From contig NC_092563.1 of the NCBI RefSeq assembly GCF_037975245.1, forward strand, positions 730,001 through 794,000: DNA of 64,000 nucleotides. Direction: 5' to 3'. Positions 1 to 12,452 of the stretch are shown piece after piece (position 1 is the stretch's first letter; every line of letters begins with the position of its first letter). This DNA comes from Apostichopus japonicus. Its lineage: Eukaryota > Echinodermata > Holothuroidea > Aspidochirotida > Stichopodidae. The position numbers and the translations under genes were made by a program. The notes under the pieces are model-generated. The model was not told the origin of the DNA, did no database searches, and saw only the letters and a list, made by a program, of their open reading frames with translations.

Positions 1-1797
1 ATAGGATCAGGGATGTTGTGTTCCTGGTCATTGTAAGTAACGGTATTGCTGTAACGTCGCGATGTAAGAGCACATTATAGTATAGGATCAGGGATGTTGT
101 GTTCCTGGTCATTGTAAGTAACGGTATTGCTGTAACGTCGCGATATAAGAGCACATTATAGTATAGGATCAGGGATGTTGTGTTCCTGGTCATTGTAAGT
201 AACGGTATTGCTGTAACGTCGCGATGTAAGAGCACATTATAGTATAGGATCAGGGATGTTGTGTTCCTGGTCATTGTAAGTAACGGTATTGCTGTAACGT
301 CGCGATGTAAGAGCACATTATAGTATAGGATCAGGGATGTTGTGTTCCTGGTTATTGTAAGTAACGGTATTGCTGTAACGTCGCGATGTAAGAGCACATT
401 ATAGTATAGGATCAGGGATGTTGTGTTCCTGGTCATTGTAAGTAACGGTATTGCTGTAACGTCGCGATATAAGAGCACATTATAGTATAGGATCAGGGAT
501 GTTGTGTTCCTGGTCATTGTAAGTAACGGTATTGCAGTAACGTCGCGATGTAAGAGCACATTATAGTATAGGATCAGGGATGTTGTGTTCCTGGTCATTG
601 TAAGTAACGGTATTGCTCAGGGATGTTGTGTTCCTGGTCATTGTAAGTAACGGTATTGCAGTAACGTAGCGATGTAAGAGCACATTATAGTATAGGATCA
701 GGGATGTTGTGTTCCTGGTTATTGTAAGTAACGGTATTGCTCAGGGATGTTGTGTTCCTGGTCATTGTAAGTAACGGTATTGCAGTAACGTCGCGATGTA
801 AGAGCACATTATAGTATAGGATCAGGGATGTTGTGTTCCTGGTTATTGTAAGTAACGGTATTGCTCAGGGATGTTGTGTTCCTGGTCATTGTAAGTAACG
901 GTATTGCAGTAACGTCGCGATGTAAGAGCACATTATAGTATAGGATCAGGGATGTTGTGTTCCTGGTCATTGTAAGTAACGGTATTGCAGTAACGTCGCG
1001 ATGTAAGAGCACATTATAGTATAGGATCAGGGATGTTGTGTTCCTGGTTATTGTAAGTAACGGTATTGCTCAGGGATGTTGTGTTCCTGGTCATTGTAAG
1101 TAACGGTATTGCAGTAACGTCGCGATGTAAGAGCACATTATAGTATAGGATCAGGGATGTTGTGTTCCTGGTTATTGTAAGTAACGGTATTGCTCAGGGA
1201 TGTTGTGTTCCTGGTCATTGTAAGTAACGGTATTGCAGTAACGTCGCGATGTAAGAGCACATTATAGTATAGGATCAGGGATGTTGTGTTCCTGGTCATT
1301 GTAAGTAACGGTATTGCAGTAACGTCGCGATGTAAGAGCACATTATAGTATAGGATCAGGGATGTTGTGTTCCTGGTTATTGTAAGTAACGGTATTGCTC
1401 AGGGATGTTGTGTTCCTGGTCATTGTAAGTAACGGTATTGCAGTAACGTCGCGATGTAAGAGCACATTATAGTATAGGATCAGGGATGTTGTGTTCCTGG
1501 TCATTGTAGGTAACGGTATTGCTCAGGGATGTTGTGTTCCTGGTCATTGTAAGTAACGGTATTGCAGTAACGTCGCGATGTAAGAGCACATTATAGTATA
1601 GGATCAGGGATGTTGTGTTCCTGGTCATTGTAGGTAACGGTATTGCTCAGGGATGTTGTGTTCCTGGTCATTGTAAGTAACGGTATTGCAGTAACGTAGC
1701 GATGTAAGAGCACATTATAGTATAGGATCAGGGATGTTGTGTTCCTGGTCATTGTAGGTAACGGTATTGCAGTAACGTCGCGATGTAAGAGCACATA
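1..1797. repeat. 81-bp satellite array with nested 43-bp partial units
   Basis: Near-identical copies of an 81-bp unit beginning ATAGGATCAGGGATG are stacked head to tail from the first base, so the array continues off the left edge. From about position 617 a 43-bp partial unit (CAGGGATG to GGTATTGC) is inserted in many copies, giving 124-bp composite units. A combination of two 124-bp units and one 81-bp unit recurs every 329 bp (for example offset 809 to 1138). Because 81 is a multiple of three, short open frames recur in the array; they are not genes. The last copy decays at about 1797. Confidence 0.97.
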
Positions 1798-2555
1798 GAT
1801 TTATCTTCTTTGAAAGGTTTAATTGAAATGAAGATGAGGTAAAATATTTTACGAAAAAGTGATACAAAAAGCACACATTTATTTTTCCCCTCATTTGACG
1901 GCACAGTATTGATTTTTTGTTCTTCTGTTTTTATATTAAAAACCTTATATTAAAACTTGATATATATCTAGATTAAAATTTGTAAAGATTAAAACTAGTG
2001 TACCAAAGTATGTTCAAGTATGTTAATTAAAGGCCAGATATCGTGATTATTGGTGGGAGGCGTACAATTAATTCACTGCACATGCGCGGTTATTGGACTA
2101 CCAAGCTCGGAAACTGTTGCCGAAAAGTTTCAATAGCCGATATGCGTACGATATTGTACACACTGTAGTGTATACGCTGTGTGTACGCTAATATAGGTAA
2201 CACGCGGCGAAATTACAGTACGCTACCATACACATCATACCGTTACGATTCCAAATATATGCGAACATATAAGCGCACAAAAAATATCCCAAAAGACTTG
2301 TTTTGTAAGAAGCCATTTTCCAATAGGGGGGGGGTGGGTGGGGAGGGAGGGAGGTGCCGCAGTTCGTCTTAATGGCATTGTCAAGTCATAGAAGAACCTG
2401 TTTCTTTCCATGAAGGTGCATGATGACTACGAATCGCCTACATTACATGTCAAAGCCAAGATAAGGAGTCACCATGCATTGTTACCTATGTTATTGTATG
2501 GTATGGTATATATGGTACCGTACGGTATAGTATAGTATTAGTAAGGTATATGACA
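1798..2555. other. AT-rich non-coding stretch with one G-rich tract
   Basis: No gene is recognisable here. The only marked feature is a G-rich run at 2326-2354 made of G-tracts of three to nine, able in principle to form a quadruplex. Around 2495-2550 there is a loose GGTAT/AGTAT-rich low-complexity stretch. Confidence 0.6.
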
Positions 2556-2568
2556 TTGGTCCGGTATG

Positions 2569-2832
2569 CACAAAACGTTATCATAACATTTTTAAAAGAG
2601 CTTCTAAAATATGTTTTCATAACGTTCAATGTGGTGTTATAAAAACGTCGGCATAACGTTTTTATGAGGTATTAATGTTATAATAATGTTATATTAATGT
2701 TTTAACAACAATTTTTTTTTGAAATAATAGCCTGAAAACGTTTTCGTGACATATTTATTACACCACAAATAACGTTATAAAAAAAACGAAACGTTTTAGT
2801 AACGTTATTAAAACGTATCGGTTTGCTGGTAT
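2569..2832. mobile_element. ACGTT-rich insertion flanked by 13-bp direct repeats
   Basis: A 264-bp block is packed with AACGTT, AAACGTT and ATAACGTT motifs in both orientations. It is bounded by two identical copies of TTGGTCCGGTATG, at 2556-2568 and 2833-2845, which look like a target-site duplication. No coding capacity is present. The direct repeats are seen in the sequence. That the block is a mobile insertion is inference, and I cannot name a superfamily; a 13-bp duplication would fit a target-primed element better than most cut-and-paste transposons. Confidence 0.6.
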
Positions 2833-2845
2833 TTGGTCCGGTATG

Positions 2846-4276
2846 TGAGATGGTATAGTGTACGGTATATCATATGATGTAGCCTTTAGTGTGGCATGAT
2901 TCGATATCGAACCTTAATGTATCGTTTCCCACCCCGATTAATTTATGATTACAAAAACAACAATGGGTAAAATATTGCCAATTATCTAAGGAGTGTAACT
3001 TGAATAAAATTTCCTATCATTGGATCAAATACCATGTAATAAATCACATTTAAGTTGCAGCCTGCTACCCACCCTTAAGGTCATTGTTTGTAGACCATGA
3101 AATGACCTACCTCTACAAAGAAACAATAAAAGAGTATAAAGGAATAGTATGTCACACCCCGTGACGTTACATCTTTCTTGGTACCAATGTTTGGAAACAA
3201 CAAAGGAATATCCAGCCGTTTATGACGAAAAGAGATATGTAACATGACTGGTGTAGATATGATTTCACGTAGGGATGCATTTACAAAATTATCATCATTC
3301 ATAAAAGACTCAGTGGGTTGACTATTTTAGCTGCAACTTTACACCAGGTTCATGCAACAAACACAGCGTGAATTAAAACAAAAGTTGACTTGTTTTCGAA
3401 ATCGAAGATAGTCCTTCATCCTTCTCTGACCTTCATAACGCGAGTATGTAAACTTGAAATGAATTAGATGTAGTCTGAACCTTTGTATTGTAACAACAGG
3501 TCCATCGTTAAATTTATACTCTCACTGCGGGTCAATACGGCTGTTATACAAGATCAAATTCCAAACAAAATGAAAATAATTTTTCCGTCGGCAAATAAAT
3601 TTGACTATTATTCGAGGAAGAGCAAAGTATCATTACAGAGATAACTTATACGAACGTACATAATAAATAGTTTCATGTTCATTGACGATTCATTAGAATA
3701 AGGTTACTTAAAGTTCGATGAATTTAATAGGAAAACCACCAATAAACAAGGAAAAGTATTTCACGTAATGTGATTATGTGTGTAGTAGTGTGTACCACTT
3801 CTGTGACGTCACAGTTCTGTGAAAGCGTTTGTTTATGTTATGTCGAATTTTCTCTGATATATCTGAACCTGTGAAACCTTATTGAAAGATTTATTCCACC
3901 AAAGAAACTCAGTAATCAGTAAGTAATCCACGTTTGAACTATAATCCACATAGTGTTATGTAATTATGTGGTGAACTTTGGACTATATGCATTCATGTTG
4001 TAAAACACATAAAAGCAGTAATAAGATTGCTCAGTGTATGACGTATACATTGCTGTATAAACCTAGAAATGTCCTCTTATGAAATCGAAGTAATATGCTC
4101 ATTAAACACGGACACTCAAACAGATTGGCAGTACTAAGTTGTGAAACGAAACGTGTAAGGTATATGGACGTGAAATATTGTAGTCTTATTATGTCTGTTT
4201 GGCGTTCTATGTTGAAGGGCATATATTGAGAAGCTGAAATATATTTTAGGCTGACCGGAACGGCAGAGTGTACTGT
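2846..4276. other. Non-coding stretch, nothing recognised
   Basis: AT-rich sequence with only short unconvincing open frames. No splice-bounded exon, repeat array or mobile-element terminus was recognised. Confidence 0.5.
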
Positions 4277-4605
4277 GTTTTATACCCAGACACCCTAGAG
4301 TGGTTATCCAGAATATCACATCCATCGCTTTTCTCGGTCACCATGTAATATTACTGTATATGTTTTGCTCTGAAATATACGCAGGTACCCAATAATGGGT
4401 ATCCAGGGCCAAACCACATCATTTGGTCTCTTTGAACACTACATATATTGTTCTGAAATACACCCAGATACCCAATAATGGGTATCTAGGGCCAAACCAC
4501 ATCCTTTTGGTTCATTGAATACTATAGTAATGGTAAATACTGTGTGCTTTGAAATACTCATGCAGATACCCAATTGAATGGGTACCCAAAGTATCCAATT
4601 AATTG
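4277..4605. repeat. About 92-bp imperfect tandem repeat, each unit with a TACCCA/TGGGTA palindrome
   Basis: Four degenerate units start near 4277, 4375, 4459 and 4553. Three carry a small inverted repeat of the type TACCCAATAATGGGTA, followed by a CCAAACCACATC-like segment in the middle units. The spacing is 84-98 bp. Nothing suggests coding. Confidence 0.7.
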
Positions 4606-5494
4606 CTCGCCTTGACCACTTAATGTTTTTAATGTAATGTTGGGTTGTGTCAATATGCATACCATAATTATGTTAGGCCTTACTTAGTCAAGAAACTGGG
4701 TAGGATAGAGTACTTTCTATTGGGTCGATAAATTAAGGAGGACCTTAACCCCCCCCCCCCCACCCTACCCTTGAATTACGTCACTGGCAATTACACTATT
4801 GAAACATGTTGACCTCAACTGACCGTGTTATTCAGAGTGATTGCTGTGCTCTCTCTAAGTTCCCAACTCTCTCACCCCCCTCCTCCCACCCCGCCTCCCT
4901 CCCCTCGTGCACTCCTGCGTTCATATCGGTAAAATGGCATCCAAGTCTACATCTTGCATCTTCAAAACTTTCTGTGGTTTTATATCTGTTTTGGTTAGGA
5001 GCGGTATTACCTTCCACTGAACCGCTCTAAGTCTCATTAATGTTATGAATCTGTATACGGAAGGAAAACATTAACAATATATCATGTTTATAATATTATT
5101 TTAAACAAAATGTATATGTCAAGTTTACAGGCTTTGCTGTGAACATTCTTTTGTTTTGTGATTCGTAAAACCTTAGCGTGATGAACAACGAGGAATTTGA
5201 AACGATAACGAGAAGTTTTTAATGAGTAAAGCTCAACCATATACAGTCATTCAAAAATAGCAACATAAACGTCGTCTTATAAAGAAAAACAAAATCATAA
5301 AAACAGATTTGCAGAATGAGTGGTGTCTGAGGACGACCCAGTAACTTATATGACTCCATGAACCCGTCGCCATATTCTCAATCCGTGACGTTGTAGATCA
5401 ACGGAACAAAAACCATGATACCATTAAGTAAATAGACAACTAGTAAAATATGTACTTGATGAAATATTGTCGATTTTGTTACATGGACTGAAAG
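4606..5494. other. Non-coding stretch with poly-C and CT-rich tracts
   Basis: A poly-C run lies at about 4749-4761 and a CT-rich tract at about 4869-4907. No gene was recognised, and the open frames over the CT-rich tract are compositional. Confidence 0.5.
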
Positions 5495-5886
5495 ACCAGT
5501 GGCGGGGAGGGGGAGGGGTGGAAAGGGCTGCCCCACCTACATCGTCAGTCGGGACATAACGTTTCATAGAGTGATTTTCTCAAAATTAAAATGTATTTAT
5601 TAGCACAACATTGCGTTTATATAGACATAGTATAGCCTAAGTATTGCCTAAGAATAAACGATTTGACGTCTAAACTTCAAATGGCTTTCTTTGGGAGGTC
5701 CCCCACATCCCCTACATGGGAGTCCGTTTGAATGCCCCAAGTACCGAACCTCCTCATGTATATAATCCTTGATTCGACCTCTGCCCCTTCCATAAAGGTT
5801 CATGCCTGTACCTAATCAGTCTGGAAAATTTTGAATTTAGCCCCTCCCCCACTCACCACTGTTGAAACCCTGCGCACGCCACTGGT
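5495..5886. mobile_element. Short TIR element (MITE-like), termini ACCAGTGGCG / CGCCACTGGT
   Basis: A 392-bp segment starts with ACCAGTGGCGGGGAGG and ends with GCACGCCACTGGT, so 10 bp at the ends are exact inverted repeats. The subterminal sequence is G-rich on the left and C-rich on the right, extending the imperfect pairing. CAGTGGCG-type ends are common on non-autonomous hAT-like elements of invertebrates (family knowledge). I do not see a matching 8-bp target duplication (left TGAAAGAC, right GTACCACC), so either the duplication has eroded or the exact ends differ. It has no coding capacity. Confidence 0.55.
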
Positions 5887-6560
5887 ACCACCTATCTATC
5901 AACACACAACCCCCTAAAAATGATTTAGGTATATGCATCTGATTTCATCTTCAAAGTTTGTTTACATAATCTACCGCATGTTTGAATTACTCTCACAAAA
6001 TAACAATGGCAAATTTATTACTCCCTTTTTCTTGCTAAATTGTCTACACTGGTTTAGACTTGGACGAATGACTAACCCTAAAGAAAATAAAAAGCTTTCC
6101 GTCTGCATAGGGATTGGTTGCTGCAGACGCAACCAGCTGCTTCAAGAGAATACGAAAGTGATCCGGAATCTTGAGTTCACTGTGTTGATATTTAATTCTT
6201 ATCGATGTCTGATAATAATCAATCAATCGATCGATCGATAATCGATCGATCGTTTGTCAAAACGAACACAACTGTGGCTTTGGACATTTCAAAGCGGAGG
6301 AAGTGTGTGAGCTTTAAAGCTGTTTGCTGTGTTTGGATTAATCTGTACGCTGTTTACTGTATACTTTTAACCAAGGTTCGATGAGTTTTCAGTGGCGTGA
6401 CTATATTTCATAGTTCATACGTGCATGCATGCGTAGAATGTCTTTTCGTCCAACTTGACACAAACTCACTGAGTTGGTAATTAGCTCATTACGTGAATCC
6501 CCCGATGGCGTAACAACCTTCGCCTAGATTTCTTGTATGCAAATTAAGATTACACAAATT
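5887..6560. other. Non-coding stretch with ATCG microsatellite
   Basis: A short (ATCG)n tract lies at 6218-6252. Another CAGTGGCGTGACTA sequence at about 6389 resembles a lone element end. Nothing else was recognised. Confidence 0.5.
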
Positions 6561-6591
<31 letters not shown>

Positions 6592-6593
6592 CA
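6561..6593. repeat. (CA)n microsatellite
   Basis: A near-perfect CA dinucleotide run with one CG interruption. It immediately precedes a dispersed repeat that occurs again near 34.75 kb, also next to a CA/GT run. Confidence 0.95.
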
Positions 6594-6602
6594 TGTTTGT
6601 GT

Positions 6603-6763
6603 TTCATTCAGACCGAGGACCCCATTGTATTTTCCATTGTTCTAATCCACGTACCCTAACCTTAACAATACCCCATACAATAGAATTCTTCCGAGGACGT
6701 GGTGATTCTTTAGAAATCACAACCGAGGACCTGGAATTCTTTTGTTCAAGTCCTCGGTCGGAT
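6603..6763. repeat. Dispersed repeat, copy 1 (second copy at 34757-34900)
   Basis: The segment begins TTCATTCAGACCGAGGACCC and contains AGAATTCT, GAGGAC and GGTGATTCTTT blocks that reappear in the same order and orientation near 34.76-34.9 kb. Within this copy ACCGAGGAC near the left end is the inverse of GTCCTCGGT near the right end (about 6750-6758), so the copy can fold back. The identity of the element is unknown. Confidence 0.7.
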
Positions 6764-6773
6764 AAAAAACAAA

Positions 6774-6846
6774 CGCACACGCACACGCACATACACACAC
6801 ACACATATATATATATATATGTATATACGGTATGTATATATGTATA

Positions 6847-6888
<42 letters not shown>

Positions 6889-6921
6889 CACACATATAAA
6901 TATATTCACACACATATATAT

Positions 6922-6994
<73 letters not shown>
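6774..6994. repeat. Compound (CA)n/(TA)n microsatellite
   Basis: A run of more than 200 bp of alternating CA and TA dinucleotides. It creates long open frames on both strands rich in Tyr/Ile or His/Thr, which are compositional and not genes. Confidence 0.97.
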
Positions 6995-6995
<1 letters not shown>

Positions 6996-8679
6996 GAGCT
7001 AACGTCATACACGTTGTAAACATATAAAAGTTTTACTACGGATAAAGCAAAATCAAAGAGTTCTTTGCCTGTTAATGACATTGGCATACCACATTAACAA
7101 CATATATATTATACCGTCTACATTTCTGCAGATGTTGCCTTAATTGGCCGGCGCCGACAGACAGGTTTTTTCGCAAACACATTCTCATTTGTTCTTTGAT
7201 GTGTATACGTATAAATACGAGTCAAAACAGATTCATTCTTAAGCACGTAAAGTGATGGATTTTTTTTCTTTTTTTTTTGTAAATCATGTATTCATCTGTT
7301 TATAATTCTGTTCTATTGATGAAGCTTGCCGGAATAATACAATTATTCTGCCAAACATGAAAAACTAAAAGAGGTAAAAAAAAAAGAGACCGAAAAGAAG
7401 AAACAAACATCTCATTTTTATGAAAGCCTCACCTCTTAGCAAGTTCAGGGTCGTTTTGCATGTTACTTTTCATACTATAGCCTTCAGGGTGTAAATACGT
7501 CTGTTTTAAAAGTGGAGCATTAACTGCCTTAGGGGAGAATGTTTATTGTAATGTGTATTAGTTTACTCTGTAGGTTACCTTCGAAGAGTGTAATTATGCG
7601 ACTCTACGGTGCATCAGCCTTCTAATTATATAAATTAAACTTCAGTGTTATATTTATATATAAAGACGTTACGGCATCTTAATTTACGAGGCTATAATTG
7701 TACAGGGTTTGATTGCAGACACGAGGTAAAGATAACCCTGCACTGAACGCTATATATAGGTTCGATCGAAAACTTACAATCGATTGAACTTTTACCTCTA
7801 AGAGTAACTATGAAAGGTCTTGACGAAATAGCAGTATATATTTATATATATATATATCCTATAAAAGAAACGCATGTTACAGTTGGTTAAATGTAGGTTC
7901 GGGTTAGAGCTAGTACAGACGATAAAAGGTAGGCCAAGGTCAGAACCCTCGTCACATCAATTCTAAGTCAACAGAATATGGGACGAAGTTGAAAATGTCT
8001 TTCTAAAGAAATTGATGATTATTATCGCAGTTTACGTCACCGTGAATTGTTAACTCTCATGACACTACACAATATATACTATACCAAATAGAAAAGGAGC
8101 CGAAGAATAAGATGTTGGCTAGAGATTTCAAAAACGTGGAACTATTTGCGTTAAATAGAATTAAGTGATCGAAAGTCATTTAATATAAGCAAAACTTCTC
8201 AATATATTATTATTGTTATTATTATTTGTCTTATTGACGAAATCAACGTTGCTGCTTATTTAAAGTAACATATAGGCCTAGTCCTACTTTTTGACCTGCG
8301 CTTGTTGACACGTGTAAACTATATATAACTTTTTGGCAGTTCTTTGTGCTTCATCGAAAACAATTTGTGTTTTTACAGGGAGGATTCGATGATAGACGAC
8401 GATAAAAAAAAACTATCAAAAATGAGAGGACAGAATAATTAGTTATGTCTGCACGGGTCTTCCAGTTTAGTAGATACAATGGTGGTCCAGATGGGATATT
8501 GAAGATTTCGACTATTTTATGTCAAAATGTCTTCTTTTCTAAACTTTTCGAATTTCATTGTTTCCGCTTAATGTTGATATTACACCTATAGAAAAACAAT
8601 GATTGTCGACGTTTCGACTAAAGATTCTTGTAAAAAACAAATGTGTCATCGCTTTATAAACGAATAACAAAATATTATA
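6995..8679. other. Non-coding AT-rich stretch, nothing recognised
   Basis: Poly-T, poly-A and TA-rich stretches without an exon-like frame or a recognisable element. Confidence 0.5.
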
Positions 8680-8841
8680 CAAATAATGAATGGTTATGAG
8701 TGCAATAGTGCAAATATTTCATGAGTTGAAAGATGGAATTTTCCATTCAACGAGGCGCAGCCGAGTTGAATGGAACAAATTACATCTTTCAACTCATGAA
8801 ATATTTGCACTATTGCACGAATGGAAACCATTCATTATTTG
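8680..8841. repeat. Long near-perfect hairpin (162 bp), foldback element
   Basis: The left arm starts CAAATAATGAATGG and the right arm ends CCATTCATTATTTG. The central part of the arms (GTGCAATAGTGCAAAT onward) pairs perfectly for about 36 bp, and the whole stem is interrupted only by small bulges. The loop is GAGGCGCAGCCGA. A 90-codon open frame across it is an accident of the palindrome. It could be a foldback MITE; a transcript through it would form a long double-stranded RNA. Confidence 0.85.
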
Positions 8842-11800
8842 TTTTATACAACATATTATATTAAGATGGATAAAATGCACTCATGCAACAGATTGCTTTG
8901 AACCAACAGGTTTCTCTGCTCTCTTACCATTGAAAAAGTGCTACCAAAAAAGTATTGCCTAACCATGGTTCTATTTCATAGAGTGGAATAGAGCGGATTT
9001 TGCATGCAATCAACGAGCAATTGACCAATCAAATGCCCAGAATACAATTAGGTGTTGTATAAATGTAAATAAACCATATATTTTACCACGCTGTCAAATT
9101 GACCCCTCCAGATTATGAATCACAACTCCCCTCCCCTCCCCCTCCCCTCCCCTCATCTCACCGGGTCTAACTGCCACGTAAATATTTCCCCGAGGTTTAA
9201 ACCATTTTCATTACGTATATTATTATCTGCATAGACTCAAGTTCACGATTATAATTATAACCTTCCTTTATGAATATAGTTTTCAGACTTACAGAAGTTT
9301 GAGCAACTATCATATATCTTATCTAGGGCAATATAAATGACCTTTGACGAGAGGGTCCTGGTTCTACGAAACAGCAACTATCAAGGACACTGCAGGAGGT
9401 GTCGCTTCGGGTTGGCCGGATTTCACAGTTCTTTCAAAACTTGTGATCTTTGACATCTAGGTCAAAAAGTAGAACGAAGGATATTGCTAATATGGCTATA
9501 TCGACATTGTATTCGTAAAAAAAACATTGGCGAAAATGACAAAAATAAAATTCTCACTTCAAAAACGTGTAGTAAATGTCATCAAAAAAAGTATTCAATA
9601 CTATTCATTGAAATTTTGAAGACAAAAAAACTGATATAAAAACAGCGAATTTAAGCAAAACGCACCGAAAAACCATTGTTCTTAAACATTCTCAAAAAGA
9701 CCTTGACAGTGGAAGTATAATGAAACGCTTTACAATGGGATACTTATGGGTGATTTTTTTTTTAAATACAAAATTCGTCGTTTTATGAACCTTATATATA
9801 TATATATAACCTACGCATGAGATATGTACATTGGCTGACTTACGGTCTCGACAGAACAAAACAAAATACTAACACGCACCGTATACCGAATTAATATTCA
9901 AGGATCACGAAACTTCGTATTTTTGCACATTCAGGGGAAAGAAAAGAACGTGCTGGCTAACAATACACGTAAGTACAGTCGATTATTCACGGAGCCAATG
10001 TGAATCCCTCTTCGTCGTTGATATATAGGCCTACCTGACATGTGGCAACTTATTCCCTTCGCCTTTCGCAATTCATGCGAAGCCTGATATCTCGTAACAT
10101 GAGGAAACGACTGGTTGTCAAAGACCTGTCAATTCGGCTACGCGGCGATCTCTTTGATCATTGGCTTGAGCGACGCTGGTATTACACGCTCGATTGGTGC
10201 GTTCATACGTTTACGCCATTTTGCATTTTATGCCATCTTTAAAAGTGACGGCGTCAACAACACTATAGAAGGCGGGAAGATTCTTAAATCGTCCGTGACA
10301 TTATAAACACGGCATTCATGCTCACGTGATAGGATATATAGGAGTGCCGTAGAACAAGCATAGCTGGTGACATAGCTGGAGACGCAATCTCGATGAATGA
10401 AGCCTGCTTCAGCACCTTGTCGGCACTTTTAAAAATGTCTTTGAAGTCTTAATTCGGAGCGCGAAGTCACCTGCTTGCGATATCAATTCTTTAGAGCCTA
10501 TGCAAGTGAACCAGGCGTAATAAATATCACTGCGCTAAAGCACCAGCACGGTAACTTCATTTGTATTATAGATGATCCCCAATCCATATAAGAAAAGATT
10601 GTTGAGTTATTGACGTCATCATTGCGTCACCGTTCACCTTCTTAATAGTTTATATGTTGAATTGAGTGATTCATATCGTAATATTTTGCTGGTGCTTGTA
10701 TGATGTTTAAACTAAAATAAGGTATGTGTAGGCCTATAGCCATAATGCCTTCGACTTATCCAAAATGTCTTGTCAATTTAGAAGGCGTTGACGGTTCTGT
10801 TAGGTCAATATTTTATAGCCCCCCCCCCCCCTCGCAGTTTTCACTCCAACCCACCCAACCCCTCACTCTTGTCGTTCCAACCATCACCCGTATACGTAGA
10901 CTTACCTGTGTAAAGTCCAGTATAAAATTCAACTCAATGGGGCAAGTGTAATTCCTGTAATTAAGGTATATACATCTTGCTTTAAATACTGTAGAAACAA
11001 AATTCGTAGTAGGTAAAATGAAAGAAAATTAAACACGTAAAATGCAAAAACAGCTAACCAAAATATTTATTATCAAACATTTCTGGGTTTCCTTTTCTGT
11101 CAATTTTGTAATTTATTATTATTATCGTTTTTCCGACCATATAATCAGTTTCCCAATATTCAGAAACACGTCAGTTTTGTCTAAGGAAAACTCACTGGAG
11201 GGAAGTTGGCTGATACTTTTCATTTAAATCTATATCATACTTATTATTTGTCGTAGAATTGATATGCCAGGGTCCAAAATAATTGAAAGTTTTTGTTAGC
11301 GGGTCATTTTTCTGCATGTTCATTTTTTTTATTATGCTTAAGTATATAAAATATGTTTATAATTGGAATGGTCAGTTCGAGAACATACTATTGAGGATAA
11401 CGTCAGATTCTCTGTTCCGCTAATTATTAATTTAGCTTTTCTTTTTGCTCTACATTCGTTTTAATGATCGCCGTCACAAATATAGTGTATTAAATGAAAG
11501 TGAACCATATACCTACATTGTATAGCTAACATTCTCCTTTTACGTCTTGATGGGCTATGCAGGCCAGGCCGGGCACAAGAGCCCCCCCCCCCTCCCACAT
11601 GTAGACTATATCCGTTCCCCATCTGTGCCACCATAATTACCATAATGTTTATAACACAAACTTCACAAGTTGCAAAATAGCGTTTTGTAACCCTCCTTCA
11701 ATTATTGGTGCCCCCTTCATAAGTCGTTGCTGCGCCTCCAACTCATTCAGCATTCCTGGCTATACGTACCATGTTTTATGTGATAAAATAGACTCTACAA

Positions 11801-12444
11801 TTCAGCCAATCAGATTGATGGATGAACTTTCGATTTTGTAATGTTGTTCAGTTCGCATTACCTCACCTGCATGTGAAATAATAAACTACAAATGCATAAC
11901 TTAATGGGCCCTACCGTATACTTTAGTGCCAGTGCACGCTCACGCTGGTGTAAAAATCAATATTGTCTCCCTCTCTTCCCCTCTCCCTCCCTCTCCCCGT
12001 CCCCCCGTCCCCCCCCCCGTATGTATTGTCCAGTCTTACAATATTTACCAAGAAAATACATCCGGTCGGATATTAATGACATTATCTTGTACCAAGTAGT
12101 ATGTGACTCGATAATTTTGAAGATTTTTGCGGTTTTTCCAATAATGAACAAACAGTTTGTGACTCGGCCGCAAACAATCAAACTGAGGTCGCACTACTTA
12201 AACTCAGATAAAAGGCTTAAGTTCGTGTGCATCTTCAAATCACTTCCCCCCGTAAAATCACGTTTATTTCAAATTTTAGGACGTTGTTTCCAGAAGGCTC
12301 AGATTCAGGAATTGAAGAAATTATAAACAGTTCTTATTCAGTAAAATAAGGAAATGAATAATGGAAAATTGACTGGGAAATAGTTAGACAATGAAAAAGA
12401 GCTCAACTTCTCACTCTTTTCCATGTTAAAAATCCCTATTGTTA
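8842..12444. other. Non-coding stretch with C/T tract and a slightly GC-richer patch
   Basis: A CCCCT-repeat tract lies at about 9126-9155. The patch at about 10040-10530 is less AT-rich than its surroundings and has overlapping 60-70-codon open frames, but I recognise no domain and see no convincing splice structure. Poly-C runs occur at about 10819-10832 and 11582-11594. No gene is called. Confidence 0.45.
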
Positions 12445-12452
12445 ATTGTACT

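Noticed and set aside
809-1794. Three similar 67-codon minus-strand open frames
   Set aside because: They are produced by the 81-bp satellite unit, whose length is a multiple of three; no gene signals are present.
6593-7087. Open frames of 110-145 codons on both strands rich in Tyr/Ile/His/Thr
   Set aside because: They translate the CA/TA microsatellite and a dispersed repeat.
8690-8962. 90-codon plus-strand open frame
   Set aside because: Most of it is the palindromic hairpin; there is no domain and no splice context.
10042-10306. Overlapping 60-70-codon open frames in a GC-richer patch
   Set aside because: No recognisable motif and no exon-like boundaries; two frames are open over the same bases, which argues for composition.
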